NCBI RefSeq assembly: GCF_026626745.1
Contig: NZ_JAPNJW010000002.1
Span: 1,636,151-1,700,150, forward strand
Length of the DNA: 64,000 nucleotides
Source: Nannocystis sp. RBIL2
GTDB lineage: Bacteria; Myxococcota_A; Polyangia; Nannocystales; Nannocystaceae
Reading direction: 5' to 3'
Shown here: one piece after another, positions 8,487 to 16,429 of the stretch
How the letters are laid out: every line of letters starts with the position of its first letter
Numbering within the stretch: position 1 is the stretch's first letter
Notes under the pieces: generated by a model
What the model was told of the DNA's origin: nothing
What the model saw: the letters and a program-made list of their open reading frames with translations, nothing else
The model's database searches: none
Position numbers and translations under genes: made by a program

Positions 8487-9332
8487 ATGGCCGCCACCGT
8501 CTCCCTCGCCCTCTCCGTCCTCCTCGCCGCCCAGCCCGCGGCGCCCGCTTCGCAGCCCGAGGGGCCCACGCCTGCGCCCGCCGCCGACACCTCCTCCGTC
8601 CCGGCCCCGTCCTCCGCCCGCCCGCCCGAGCCGCGCTGGCGCGGCACCGGCCTGCTCGCCACCGCCGGCGTCCTCGGCGGCATCGGCTTCGGCGCCAACC
8701 TCGGGCGGGTGATCGCCGCCAGCCGCCTGTGCCAGAACCTCAGCTACGACAACGAGACCCAGAGCGTCGCCGGCTACGACCAGTGCGTCTTCGGCGGCGC
8801 CGCCCTCGGGATCCTCGCCCCGATCGGCCTCCTGTCCAACACCGCGGCCTTCGCCTTCGCCGCCGGCGGCGGCTCGATGCGCGGCCGCTGGGCCGCCCAC
8901 CGCACCGCCTTCGGGGGCGAGCGCCAGCAGAACGCGGCCCTGCAGATCGGCCTCGGCGCCGGCATCATGACCGCCGGCATCGTCACCTATCTCGGCGTCC
9001 GGATCGCCTCGTTCGCCGACGTCCTCGGCTTCGACACCTGCAACGAGCGCAACCCGATCGTCGACATGACCGGCAGCGACATCGGCGGCCCCGAGGTCGT
9101 CGAGGGCAACGTCCCCGGCTTCCGCCAATGCATGGGCCGGCGCATGAGCGGCTACCTCGCGGGCATCGGCCTCGGCCAGGCGATGGGCGTCATCGGCGTC
9201 GGCCTGCTCACCCACGGCGCGGCCTACAACCGCAACCTCAAGCTGATGCGCTACATCACCCACAACCAGCTCCGCCTGCAGCCGACGCTGACTTTTAATT
9301 ACGCCGGCCTGACCCTGTCGGGCCGCTTCTGA
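8487..9332 (+). CDS. Multi-pass membrane protein of unknown function
   Basis: 281 residues from ATG 8487. MAATVSLALSVLLAAQPAAPA looks like a signal peptide or first membrane segment and is followed by a Pro/Ala/Ser-rich linker. Hydrophobic glycine-rich segments follow: GLLATAGVLGGIGFGANL, AALGILAPIGLLSNTAAFAF, IGLGAGIMTAGIVTYLGV and YLAGIGLGQAMGVIGVGLL. Two Cys-containing loops (SRLCQNLSYDNETQS...YDQCVFGG and DTCNERNPIV...FRQCMG) suggest extracytoplasmic disulphides. I do not recognise the family. An in-frame upstream ATG at 8448 falls inside a repeat hairpin and would add 13 residues. Confidence 0.6.
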   Translation: MAATVSLALSVLLAAQPAAPASQPEGPTPAPAADTSSVPAPSSARPPEPRWRGTGLLATAGVLGGIGFGANLGRVIAASRLCQNLSYDNETQSVAGYDQCVFGGAALGILAPIGLLSNTAAFAFAAGGGSMRGRWAAHRTAFGGERQQNAALQIGLGAGIMTAGIVTYLGVRIASFADVLGFDTCNERNPIVDMTGSDIGGPEVVEGNVPGFRQCMGRRMSGYLAGIGLGQAMGVIGVGLLTHGAAYNRNLKLMRYITHNQLRLQPTLTFNYAGLTLSGRF

Positions 9333-9406
9333 GCGACCCGCCGAGCGAGCCCGGGAACGCCGGCGACGTCGCCGACATCACCACGGCCCACCCGCGCGTC
9401 CGACGA

Positions 9407-9523
9407 TCGCCCGCTCGCAGGGGCCGACGCCCGCCGCAGCCCGCCTCGCGCGTCGTGGCCTCGAAGTCTCGAATCACTCCGGCGGTCGCCCGCTCGCAGG
9501 TGCCGACGACCGCCGCAGCCCGC
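9407..9523. repeat. Pair of 38-bp direct repeats, period 79
   Basis: The gap 9333-9707 contains no gene. It holds two nearly identical 38-base segments beginning TCGCCCGCTCGCAGG, at 9407-9444 and 9486-9523, differing at two positions. No inverted-repeat structure comparable to the GGACATGTCC family was seen. Function unknown. Confidence 0.6.
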
Positions 9524-9707
9524 AGCGTCACCGCCCACCGGGTCGACTGCTTCGTCCCCGCCGTCCGCCCTCACGGGAGCTTGCGAGCGCGGCAATCCGA
9601 CCTCGCCCGGCGAGGACGTCGTGGTCGGCCCGCGACCGCGATCGCGGTGGCCTGCCCCCGCCGTTCGGCCGAGAGATCCACCCTGGCGTGGTGCTACGTT
9701 CCCGGTC

Positions 9708-10685
9708 ATGCGAGCCGTTCAGTTCTCCCGTTTCGGCGCCCCCGACGAGGTCGCCGAGGTCGTCGACCTCCCCGCACCGCCGCCGCCCGGGCCCGGGCAG
9801 GCCGCAGTCGATTTCCTGGCCGCGCCGATCAACCCGGCCGACCTGCTCAACCTGCGCGGCCAGTACGGCGTCGTCCCCACCTTGCCGGCCAACGCCGGCT
9901 TCGAGGGCGTCGGGCTCGTCACCGCGGTGGGCCCCGGCGTCGATCACATCCGCGTCGGCGACCGCGTCCTGCTCGGCGGCGGCACCTGGCGCGAGCGTCA
10001 CATCCTCTCGGCCGCCGGCCTGTTCACGCTCCCGCCCGGCCTGCCCAGCGAGCAGCTGGCCATGCTCACCGTCAACCCGCTGACCGCCCGCGCGCTGATC
10101 CACGACGCCCAGCTGCAGCCGGGCCAGTGGGTCATCAAGAACGCCGCCAACTCGGGCGTCGGCCGGGCCTTCTTCACCCTGGCCAAGAAGGCCGGCGCGC
10201 GCGGGATCGCGGTCGTGCGCCGACCTGGCCTCGAAGACACGTTGAAGAGCTGGGGCGCCGAGGTCGTGCTCGTCGACGGCCCCGACCTGGCCGAGCGGGT
10301 CAAGGCAGTCGTCGGCGACGGCAGCCTGCGCTACGCAGTCGACGCCGTCGGCGGCAGCGCCACCGCCCGCCTCGGCGCCGCGGTCAGCCCTGGCGGCGTC
10401 GTCGTCAACTACGGCCTGCTCTCGGGCGAGCCGTGCCACATCTCCGGGGTCGACCTGGTGTTCCGCGGCGTCGTCCTGCGCGGCTTCTGGCTGGTCAACT
10501 GGTTCCAGCACACCCCGCGCGAGGGCGTCGCCAAGGCCTTCGGCGAGCTCATCGCCCTGCTCGCCGCCGGCGAGCTGACCACCCCGATCGAGGCCACCTA
10601 CCCGCTCGCGCAGGTGCGCGACGCCCTGCGCCACGCCGAGAAGCAGGCCCGCGGCGGCAAGGTCCTGCTGGTCGCCGCGCCCTGA
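9708..10685 (+). CDS. Zinc-type alcohol dehydrogenase-like / quinone or enoyl reductase
   Basis: 325 residues from ATG 9708. Medium-chain dehydrogenase/reductase lacking the catalytic-zinc cysteines, as in quinone oxidoreductases and mitochondrial trans-2-enoyl-CoA reductases. Seen: N-terminal MRAVQFSRFGAPDEV, PINPADLLNLRGQY (typical of the enoyl reductase group), NAGFEGVG, VGDRVLLGG, a Rossmann segment IKNAANSGVGRAFFTLAKKAG, and the C-terminal GGKVLLV. NADPH is the expected cofactor. It stands alone, followed by a repeat array. The assignment to MECR-like enoyl reductase rests on the NPADLLNLRG segment and is moderate. Confidence 0.85.
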   Translation: MRAVQFSRFGAPDEVAEVVDLPAPPPPGPGQAAVDFLAAPINPADLLNLRGQYGVVPTLPANAGFEGVGLVTAVGPGVDHIRVGDRVLLGGGTWRERHILSAAGLFTLPPGLPSEQLAMLTVNPLTARALIHDAQLQPGQWVIKNAANSGVGRAFFTLAKKAGARGIAVVRRPGLEDTLKSWGAEVVLVDGPDLAERVKAVVGDGSLRYAVDAVGGSATARLGAAVSPGGVVVNYGLLSGEPCHISGVDLVFRGVVLRGFWLVNWFQHTPREGVAKAFGELIALLAAGELTTPIEATYPLAQVRDALRHAEKQARGGKVLLVAAP

Positions 10686-10935
10686 TCCTCGTACCTCGTC
10701 GGACATGTCCCATTCGACATGTCCGATAAGTCATAATGGCTACGGCGCCCGCGAGCACCCCTGGCTCCCGTTCTTCATGACTCTCCGGACATTCCCATTT
10801 CGACATGTCCGATGAGCCAGATAAAACGCGGCCCCCGCGAGCTCGCGGCACCCTGCTCCTCATGCCTCTTCAGACATGACCCATTCGACATGTCCGATGA
10901 GTCATCCGCACCAGGCCCGTCACCCTCGAGCGCCG
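10686..10935. repeat. Array of ACATGTCC palindromes between convergent genes
   Basis: Three tandem-like units of roughly 75-90 bases start near 10700, 10790 and 10865. Each contains (G)ACATGTCC or a close variant followed by CATTTCGACATGTCCGAT and ATGAGTCAT/AAGTCAT, then a GC-rich stretch with CGCGAGC and CTCCTCATG-like text. The two half-sites of each unit can pair with each other. No open frame of interest is present. It lies between the ends of the reductase gene and a minus-strand membrane protein gene, where terminators would be expected. Confidence 0.75.
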
Positions 10936-11496
10936 TCAGGCCGCGAAGCCCAGCAGCAACTGATACGTCGCCTCGGGGACCGGGCGCCAGATGCCATGGG
11001 TCGCCGGCAGGCCCGGGTAGGCCCCCACGAACTGCTGGGGCGTCATCAGCATCTTCCCGCCGCGGTACTCGAGGCTCACCGCGCCATACATCCCCCGGTT
11101 CGTCCCCAGATTGGCCCGTGAGACCCGCGCGGAGCCGTTCGCAGTCTCGCCGAGCAGGGCGCCCTGGCCGTCGCGGACCTCGACGCCGTGCTCGAACACC
11201 TCGACGCGGCAGATCGTGCGCTTGAGATACTCCACCCCCGGTCGCGCGCCGTGCACGATGACCGCGATCGGCACCAGGAAGAACAGAATGTTCACCAGCC
11301 CCACGAACGATCGCCACAGGGTCAGCTCGGGGACCGGGAGCGCCCAGAGCAGCACCGGCGCCAGGATCACTGCCGGAATCAAGATCGCCACGGCCGACAC
11401 CACCAGGAAGCGCGACCAGTTCGTCTCCGTGATCGTCTCGGTGGCGAGCGCAGGAGCGGAGGAGCGCGGCGAGATCGGCGGATTCGCGGGGTTCAC
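10936..11496 (-). CDS. Two-TM membrane protein with a PH-like cytoplasmic part
   Basis: 186 residues from a GTG at 11496; an ATG at 11586 would give 216 residues but the added part is compositionally poor. Two adjacent hydrophobic segments, FLVVSAVAILIPAVILAPVLL and SFVGLVNILFFLVPIAVIVHG, are followed by a soluble domain (ICRVEVFEHGVEVRDGQGALLGE, VSLEYRGGKMLMTPQQF) with the strand pattern of small PH-like membrane-anchored domains. Function unknown. The start codon is uncertain. Confidence 0.6.
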   Translation of the reverse strand: MNPANPPISPRSSAPALATETITETNWSRFLVVSAVAILIPAVILAPVLLWALPVPELTLWRSFVGLVNILFFLVPIAVIVHGARPGVEYLKRTICRVEVFEHGVEVRDGQGALLGETANGSARVSRANLGTNRGMYGAVSLEYRGGKMLMTPQQFVGAYPGLPATHGIWRPVPEATYQLLLGFAA

Positions 11497-12271
11497 CGGC
11501 TTCGAATACCACGACCGCACCGCCCTGGCTCGCGCCGCGAGCCGCGTGGCGCACGAGCCCCTCGCGTTCGCCACCGCGCAGCGCATCCTGTCCGAAGAGA
11601 CATGTAACTTCGCGCGCGCCTGCAACTCTCTCTCGATTCCGCGCCCGCCGTACCGGCGCCGAACTGCGAAGCCTCGCGCCACCCGAAGCACGGCGAGCCC
11701 CGGCTCCGACCTGATTCGCCACACCGGCATCCATCCTCGCCCTTTCCCCAGCTTCTACCCTGCGATCATGCCGGCGTTCACTGTCGCTATTCGCGTGGGA
11801 CTGTCATGAGGCGACAGGGCGCTGAAGCCGAGGGGTGCGACTCAAAAAGAATGTGACGAGTGACCGCGTCCCGGCTGCCCCTTCGTCTTCCGCGTGGTTC
11901 GCTCTCGCCATTCCAGTACGACTTCCATGACGCAAAGGTGCAACCGGAGCCGCCCGTGTCGAGACCGTCGTGAAGCCTCGATTCCGGTGCCGCCCAAACG
12001 CAATCGACCACCCATCGCACGATTCGCCGTCGCACTCCGGTGCGGCCCTCCATGCCTCGCGCCTGCGATGACTGCGAGCGATGGCCGGGTCGACGCGTTC
12101 CGACGAGCCCTGCGCTCCGGAGTCACCACTCTCCCGCGTCGCCGCCGACTCCCGCCGCGACACCTCCGCGAGCCGGGCCACCGTCCCGACCTCTCTGCCG
12201 AACCCCTTCCGAAGCGGCCGCAGCCCCCCTGCACCCCCCGTTGCGCGCCGTCGCGCGCCGTGTTACGCGGC
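11497..12271. other. Intergenic region, no supported gene
   Basis: About 775 bases between divergent genes. Open frames cross it on both strands, but all look like arginine/serine/proline-rich shadow frames without domains. A single repeat half (GTCCGAAGAGACATGT near 11591) is present. If the membrane-protein gene starts at 11586, its first codons lie here. Confidence 0.45.
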
Positions 12272-13279
12272 ATGCGCATGATCGCCTTCGATAGTACCGG
12301 TCGCAACCTCGTGCTCGCCGACGACGCCGAGCTCCTCGTCCACGACGGTCCGAGCGAGGGCCCGCGCTGGCGCCGGGACTGCAAGTCCCCGCTGGTCGCG
12401 GTCGGGGCCACCCCCGACGCCGTCATCAGCGTCGACGAGGACGGCCAGGCCGTGTGGCACGACCCGCTGCGCGACGTCCAGCGGGCCACCGCCGAGGCCG
12501 GCGACCTCGCGCGCGCCGCCGCGATCTCGCCTTCGGGACATGTCCTCGTGGCCACCTCCGACGGCGCCGTCGAGCTGACCCAGAGCGGCCCGGGCCGGCG
12601 GTACCCCTGGCCGGGCGCGACAGTGGTCGCGTGGGGCGTGGGCGGCCAGTTCCTCATCGGCGACGAGAACGGCAAGCTCGGCGTGTTCGGCCCCGCCGGC
12701 CTCGTGGAGGAGCACCAGCTCGAAGCCCCGCCGGTCGCAGCCACCTGGAACTCGCGCGGCTTCTGGGTCGTCGCCACCGCTCGCAAGCTCCTGCGCATCG
12801 AGGGCGGCGCAGTCCACCACCTCACCGGCGGCCCGGCCGACATCCCGATCCGCGCGGTCGCCTGCTCGCTCGGCGGCGACGCGATCGCCATGGTCCTCGG
12901 CGACAACCTCGCCATCGTCCTGTCCTGGCCGGGGCGCGACAACATCGCCCAGCTCCGCTACCTCGACCGCGTCATCGACGGCGTGCAGTTCGGGCCCGAG
13001 CCGTGGCTGGCGGTCAGCCTCGACGGCGGCGACGGCAACAAGTTCGACCTCAGCAACGGCAACCTCAACCGCACCGACACCCACCCCGGCCGCGAGCACC
13101 GGCGCTGGATGGTCCAGGTCTCCGTCCGCGCGCCCGAGCCCACCGCCGCGCCCGCCCGGCCCCAGCCTGCCGCCGAGCCTCCGGCCGCGGCCAAGCCGAA
13201 GTCCTCGCTCGGCTCGCTCCTCGGCTTCGCCGCGGTCGCAGTCCTCATCATCTACGCGATCGTCCGCTTCGGCTCCTAG
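12272..13279 (+). CDS. Beta-propeller-like protein with C-terminal membrane anchor
   Basis: 335 residues from ATG 12272 (a second ATG at 12278 is equally possible). The body is a series of short strands with blade-like repeats: IAFDSTGRNLVLADDAELLVHD, AAISPSGHVLVATSDGAVEL, GGQFLIGDENGKLGVF, NSRGFWVVATARKLLRI, and so on, without clear WD dipeptides. A Pro/Ala linker (residues about 285-310) leads to a single C-terminal hydrophobic helix, LLGFAAVAVLIIYAIVRF, so it is probably a tail-anchored or bitopic protein. The GHV in SGHVLVAT is encoded by an in-frame GGACATGTCC palindrome (12536-12545). Function unknown. Confidence 0.65.
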   Translation: MRMIAFDSTGRNLVLADDAELLVHDGPSEGPRWRRDCKSPLVAVGATPDAVISVDEDGQAVWHDPLRDVQRATAEAGDLARAAAISPSGHVLVATSDGAVELTQSGPGRRYPWPGATVVAWGVGGQFLIGDENGKLGVFGPAGLVEEHQLEAPPVAATWNSRGFWVVATARKLLRIEGGAVHHLTGGPADIPIRAVACSLGGDAIAMVLGDNLAIVLSWPGRDNIAQLRYLDRVIDGVQFGPEPWLAVSLDGGDGNKFDLSNGNLNRTDTHPGREHRRWMVQVSVRAPEPTAAPARPQPAAEPPAAAKPKSSLGSLLGFAAVAVLIIYAIVRFGS

Positions 13280-13436
13280 CCTCGCGCGTGGCGCTCCAGC
13301 CTGGCGGAACGGACATGTCCATCAGGACATGTCGCCTGCCTCCTGGCCTCGCGTATCGCGACTCAGCCTGGCGGAACGGACATGCCCACCCGGACATGTC
13401 CGTTTCGCCATTTTTGCTCCCGGGCGCGCGCCCGGC
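13280..13436. repeat. Two tandem copies of a palindrome cassette starting at a stop codon
   Basis: Two imperfect copies (about 13280 and 13347, period 67) each carry CCTCGCG, then CAGCCTGGCGGAACGGACATG, then a second GGACATGTC half. The similarity extends leftwards into the last codons and stop of the propeller gene (CTCCTAG versus CTCCTGG), suggesting that the unit was duplicated together with the gene's 3' end. Lies between convergent genes. Confidence 0.7.
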
Positions 13437-14024
13437 TCACTGCGGCTCGAAGCGCGACGTGATGCGCTCGCCGTTCGACAGCTGGCACTCGCCGGTGCCG
13501 CCGCCCTTGATCCCGCGGTCCGGGTCGTCGAGCGTGAAGTGGCAGCGCATCTTGTCGCCGCGGTCGCCGTCGAGCGTCGCCACCACCTTGCCGGTGTTGC
13601 GGGTGATGAACTCCTCCACGGTATCGTAGTACGGCCAGGTGCCGCCCCAGTACCAGTTCGGGCCCATCCACGGGTCGGCGTACCACGCGTTGTAAAAGTC
13701 GCCGTACTCGTCCACCGTCGCCGTCTTGGTGATCTCGTGGTAGCGGCCCTCGAACGACTCGCCGTCGGGCAGCTTCGTCTTGAGCCGGCCCGACAGCGAA
13801 TCGTCGCCGGACGTCCAGTTGAACACCACTCGCTCGTGTTTGATCTTCGGCGCCGCGGCCCCGGCCCCTGTGCCGGTGGTCTTGCCGCCGGTCTCGGGCG
13901 CGGCCGTGTCGGGGTTCGTCACCTCGCCGCCGAAGCTCCCGCGGGAGCAGGCGGACACCAGGAGCAGCAGGAGCCATTGTGGGGCGCGCGGGGTCGCAGC
14001 GCGGCGGAATTCTCGTCGGTTCAT
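13437..14024 (-). CDS. Lipoprotein of unknown function
   Basis: 195 residues from ATG 14024. N-terminal Arg-rich n-region, hydrophobic run and lipobox LLLLLVSAC, then a Thr/Gly/Pro linker (PETGGKTTGTGAG). The mature domain is rich in aromatic residues: FYNAWYADPWMGPNWYWGG, YYDTVEEFITRN, then a C-terminal beta part (LDGDRGDKMRCHFTLDD, GGTGECQLSNGERI) with two Cys that may pair. The domain is not recognised. The C-terminal TGECQLSNGERI resembles small beta-barrel lipoproteins that bind or sense ligands, but that is weak. Confidence 0.75.
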   Translation of the reverse strand: MNRREFRRAATPRAPQWLLLLLVSACSRGSFGGEVTNPDTAAPETGGKTTGTGAGAAAPKIKHERVVFNWTSGDDSLSGRLKTKLPDGESFEGRYHEITKTATVDEYGDFYNAWYADPWMGPNWYWGGTWPYYDTVEEFITRNTGKVVATLDGDRGDKMRCHFTLDDPDRGIKGGGTGECQLSNGERITSRFEPQ

Positions 14025-14332
14025 GGGCGCGAGAAGTTGCCCGATCCGCCGCGCCCGCAGCCGGCCGGCCTCGCCCGCGCCGCGAACGCCGGCCCTGCGC
14101 CCGGTTTCGCGCCGTTCTCCGCGCGGGCGCTGTGACCCGCGGCACCGTCTGGCGTCCCTCCGTTCGCCCGAGCGCGCCTCCCGCCTGTCCCTCCGGCCAG
14201 CTCGATGCAATCGCCCGAGCAGATCGGCAAGCTCGAACGTCGGCGTCGATCCGCCACATCGTCCCGCCGCTCGCCGGCCCCTCGTCCTGCTTCATCGCCG
14301 TTGAAAAGACCTGACTCTTCAGTCAGCTCCGA
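14025..14332. other. Intergenic region, nothing recognised
   Basis: About 300 bases upstream of the lipoprotein gene and downstream of the M56 peptidase gene. Only low-complexity shadow frames cross it. A short CTGACTC...GAGTCAG-like hairpin (CTGACTCTTCAGTCAG near 14312) could contribute to termination of the M56 gene, but it has no T-run on the minus strand. Confidence 0.4.
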
Positions 14333-15274
14333 TCATTCACCCGTAGAGCCGCTCGCCCGTGCCACGCCGCCCCCGATCTCCGGTCCCTCGGCCGAGCGCG
14401 CCTCGCAGGCAGTCACCATCGTCGCCAGCACCAGCGCCGCCGCGATCAGCCGCGGCACCCCCCAGCGGAGTCCATCGGGCTCGCGGCTGCGGATCCGCCG
14501 GACATCGAGCACCCCGCGCACGCGCGCGCGCAGGCTGTCGGCAGCGACCCGGCCGGCCCGCTCGAGCTGCGCGCGGGCCACTGCCACCAGCTGCGCCGCG
14601 TAGCTCGACGACGGGATCCCCGTGTGCAGCGCCGCGTCGTCCGCCGCGTCCTCCGCGTGCGCTCGCAGCCGCCGCAGCGCCCACCAGGCCAGCGGATCGG
14701 GCCAGTAGAGCGCCCGCGCCAGCCCGCCCGCCAGCGCCAACAGGCAATCGCCGCGGGCCACGTGGGCCAGCTCGTGGGCCAGCAGCGCCCGACGCTCGGC
14801 CGGCGGCGCGTCCAGCATCGCCGTCGGCACCACCACGATCGGCTGCAAGATCCCCACCACCATCGGCGTGCGCGCCGACCGGCACGCCCGCAGCGCCACC
14901 TGCGGCCCGTCCGTGAACTCCTGCGCAGTCTCGTGCCACGGACCCGCCACGATCGGCGCCCCTCGCAGCGCCTGCCGGCGCGCCAGCGCGTGACCGCGGA
15001 CCAGCCGCGCCAGCAGCGACGCCGCCCCGAAAGCCCACACCGCCAGCAGCCCGGCCGCCAGCGCCTCCGGCAGCCGCAACCCCGACGCCGCCAGCGCCAG
15101 GCGCGGCAGCGGCAGCACCAGCGCCACCGCGATCGCCAGCGCCCAGATCTGCCGCCGCACCGCCGCGCTGCGCCGCCGCGCGCACATGTCCAAAAGGCCA
15201 GCCGATGCGAACACCAGCGCCCCCACCAGCTCGAGCGAGCCGAGCCACAGCGCCGCCGCCGACGCGTCCGTCAC
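14333..15274 (-). CDS. M56/BlaR1-type membrane zinc peptidase without sensor domain
   Basis: 313 residues. Membrane segments flank a cytoplasmic metallopeptidase core: LLAHELAHVARGD (HExxH) with a downstream acidic motif HAEDAADDAAL typical of M56. N-terminal hydrophobic helices GSLELVGALVFASAGLL, ALAIAVALVLPLPRLAL and LAAGLLAVWAFGAASLL, and a last one near the C-terminus (LIAAALVLATMVTACEA). The protein ends shortly after that, so the extracellular penicillin-binding sensor domain of BlaR1/MecR1 is absent. It lies 36 bases downstream of the BlaI-type repressor gene in the same orientation; in characterised pairs the peptidase triggers repressor inactivation. Confidence 0.88.
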   Translation of the reverse strand: MTDASAAALWLGSLELVGALVFASAGLLDMCARRRSAAVRRQIWALAIAVALVLPLPRLALAASGLRLPEALAAGLLAVWAFGAASLLARLVRGHALARRQALRGAPIVAGPWHETAQEFTDGPQVALRACRSARTPMVVGILQPIVVVPTAMLDAPPAERRALLAHELAHVARGDCLLALAGGLARALYWPDPLAWWALRRLRAHAEDAADDAALHTGIPSSSYAAQLVAVARAQLERAGRVAADSLRARVRGVLDVRRIRSREPDGLRWGVPRLIAAALVLATMVTACEARSAEGPEIGGGVARASGSTGE

Positions 15275-15310
15275 GCCCGCCGTCCTCCTCGCGCCGCCCT
15301 CGCCTCCACC

Positions 15311-15706
15311 TCAGCGGCCCTCCTTGCGCGCCTGCTCGATCATCGCCCCGAGCTCGTCGAGCTCCGCGCGCGACAGCTCGCGGCCGTCGAGGTCGAGCAG
15401 GGCCGCCACCGCGTCGCTGGCCGAGCCGCCGAAGAAAGTATCGACCACGTGGGCCAGCGCCGACGTCGCTACCCGGTCGCGCGGGCGCGTCGGCGAGTAC
15501 ACGTACGTCGGCCCGTCCTGCGTGTGCTGCAGGTGCCCCTTGTCCTCCAGCACCTTCACCAGCGCTCGCACCGCGGAGTACGTCGGCGGATCGGGCAGCT
15601 CGTCGAGCACCTCGCGGATGGTCGCCTGCCCGCGGCGGTACACGATGTCCATGATCTGCCGCTCACGCCGGCTCAGCGGATCGAGGTCGGGCTTGCGTCG
15701 CGTCAT
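15311..15706 (-). CDS. BlaI/MecI/CopY-family repressor
   Basis: 131 residues, standard for the family. Winged-helix N-terminus: LSRRERQIMDIVYRRGQATI, REVLDELPDPPTYSAVRALV and KVLEDKGHLQHTQDGPTYVYSP, all hallmark BlaI segments. The C-terminal dimerisation part (VVDTFFGGSASDAVAALLD, SRAELDELGAMIEQARKEGR) is also typical. It forms an operon with the M56 peptidase and is divergent from lspA, the two start codons being 24 bases apart across a paired inverted-repeat operator. Confidence 0.93.
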   Translation of the reverse strand: MTRRKPDLDPLSRRERQIMDIVYRRGQATIREVLDELPDPPTYSAVRALVKVLEDKGHLQHTQDGPTYVYSPTRPRDRVATSALAHVVDTFFGGSASDAVAALLDLDGRELSRAELDELGAMIEQARKEGR

Positions 15707-15712
15707 CCCGTG

Positions 15713-15747
15713 TGCTGTTTTTCTAGCACGATGCTAAAAAACCAGCA
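15713..15747. promoter_or_regulatory. Paired BlaI-type operators between repressor gene and lspA
   Basis: Two 16-base elements, TGCTGTTTTTCTAGCA at 15713-15728 and TGCTAAAAAACCAGCA at 15732-15747. Reversing the second gives TGCTGGTTTTTTAGCA, matching the first at 14 of 16 positions, so they are two inverted copies of one site. They fill the gap between the repressor and lspA start codons; the second covers the lspA ATG and its first codons. This is how autoregulated BlaI operators are arranged; binding itself is inferred. Confidence 0.75.
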
Positions 15748-16258
15748 AGTCCCTGCCAGCCCGCGCCTATGGGCCCTGCTCGCCCTCTCCGGCGCCGCCG
15801 CCCTCGCGCTCGACCTGTGGACCAAGCAGTGGGTGTGGGACCACTTGCGGCCGACCGGTCGGGCCCTCGTCGTCATCGATCCGCTGCTCGAGCTCGCCTT
15901 CGCCTACAACCAGGGCAGCGCCTTCGGCCTCGTGCGGCGACTCGACTACCCCTACGTCCTGCTCGCCGTCACAGTGTTGATGATCGGCTGGATCGTCCTC
16001 ACCGCCCGCGTCCCGCACGGCACTCGCCTGCGCTTCGTCGCCGGCGGCCTCATCGCCGGCGGCGCGCTCGGCAACCTCTACGATCGCCTGTTCCGCGTCG
16101 ACGGCCTCGGCCACAGCGGCGTCGTCGACTTCATCAAGGTCAACTACCCCTGGGGCGGCAGCTGGCCGAGCTTCAACGTCGCCGACGCCGCGCTGGTGGT
16201 CGGCGTCGTCCTGCTGGTCTGGGACCTGCGCACCCGCAAGGCCGTCCCCGACGCCTGA
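15731..16258 (+). CDS. lspA: Lipoprotein signal peptidase (signal peptidase II)
   Basis: 175 residues. Removes the signal peptide of diacylglyceryl-modified prolipoproteins at the inner membrane. Family motifs are complete: LDLWTKQW in TM1, ELAFAYNQGSAFG, GGALGNLYDRL with one catalytic Asp, VVDFIKVNY, and FNVADAAL with the second catalytic Asp. Four hydrophobic helices are present. The ATG 15731 is the only suitable start; it lies at the operator with almost no room for a ribosome binding site, so the mRNA may be leaderless. Control by a BlaI/M56 pair is unusual for an lspA and suggests an inducible or accessory copy. Confidence 0.93.
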   Translation: MLKNQQVPASPRLWALLALSGAAALALDLWTKQWVWDHLRPTGRALVVIDPLLELAFAYNQGSAFGLVRRLDYPYVLLAVTVLMIGWIVLTARVPHGTRLRFVAGGLIAGGALGNLYDRLFRVDGLGHSGVVDFIKVNYPWGGSWPSFNVADAALVVGVVLLVWDLRTRKAVPDA

Positions 16259-16274
16259 GCGCGCCCGACACGAG

Positions 16275-16418
16275 CTGTCCCTTCGACCAGCTCCCCCTCG
16301 ACCTGCTGGGCAAGAAGCTGTCCCTTCGACCAGCCGCGCAGCCTTCAGCCTGCTGGGCTCGAAGCTGTCCCTTCGACCAGCCCGGCTCGCCCGGGCCCCA
16401 AGCTGTCCCTTCGACCAG
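16275..16418. repeat. Four-copy array of CTGTCCCTTCGACCAG
   Basis: Identical 16-mers at 16275-16290, 16318-16333, 16365-16380 and 16403-16418 (spacing 43, 47, 38), each preceded by A/GAG and followed by C. Spacers are not repeated exactly but share CCTGCTGGG text. Lies between the convergent ends of lspA and the DUF3089 gene. Too short and irregular for CRISPR. Same unit as the array at 39.0-39.6 kb. Confidence 0.85.
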
Positions 16419-16429
16419 CCCCGGCCTTC

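Noticed and set aside
11804..12294. Several overlapping open frames between 11.8 and 12.3 kb
   Set aside because: Basic, Ser/Pro-rich, no domains, overlapping each other on both strands; typical for noncoding GC-rich DNA.
14624..15730. Upstream extension of the lspA frame (total 544 codons)
   Set aside because: The extension is antisense to the M56 and BlaI genes and is Arg/Gln-rich; LspA is complete from ATG 15731.
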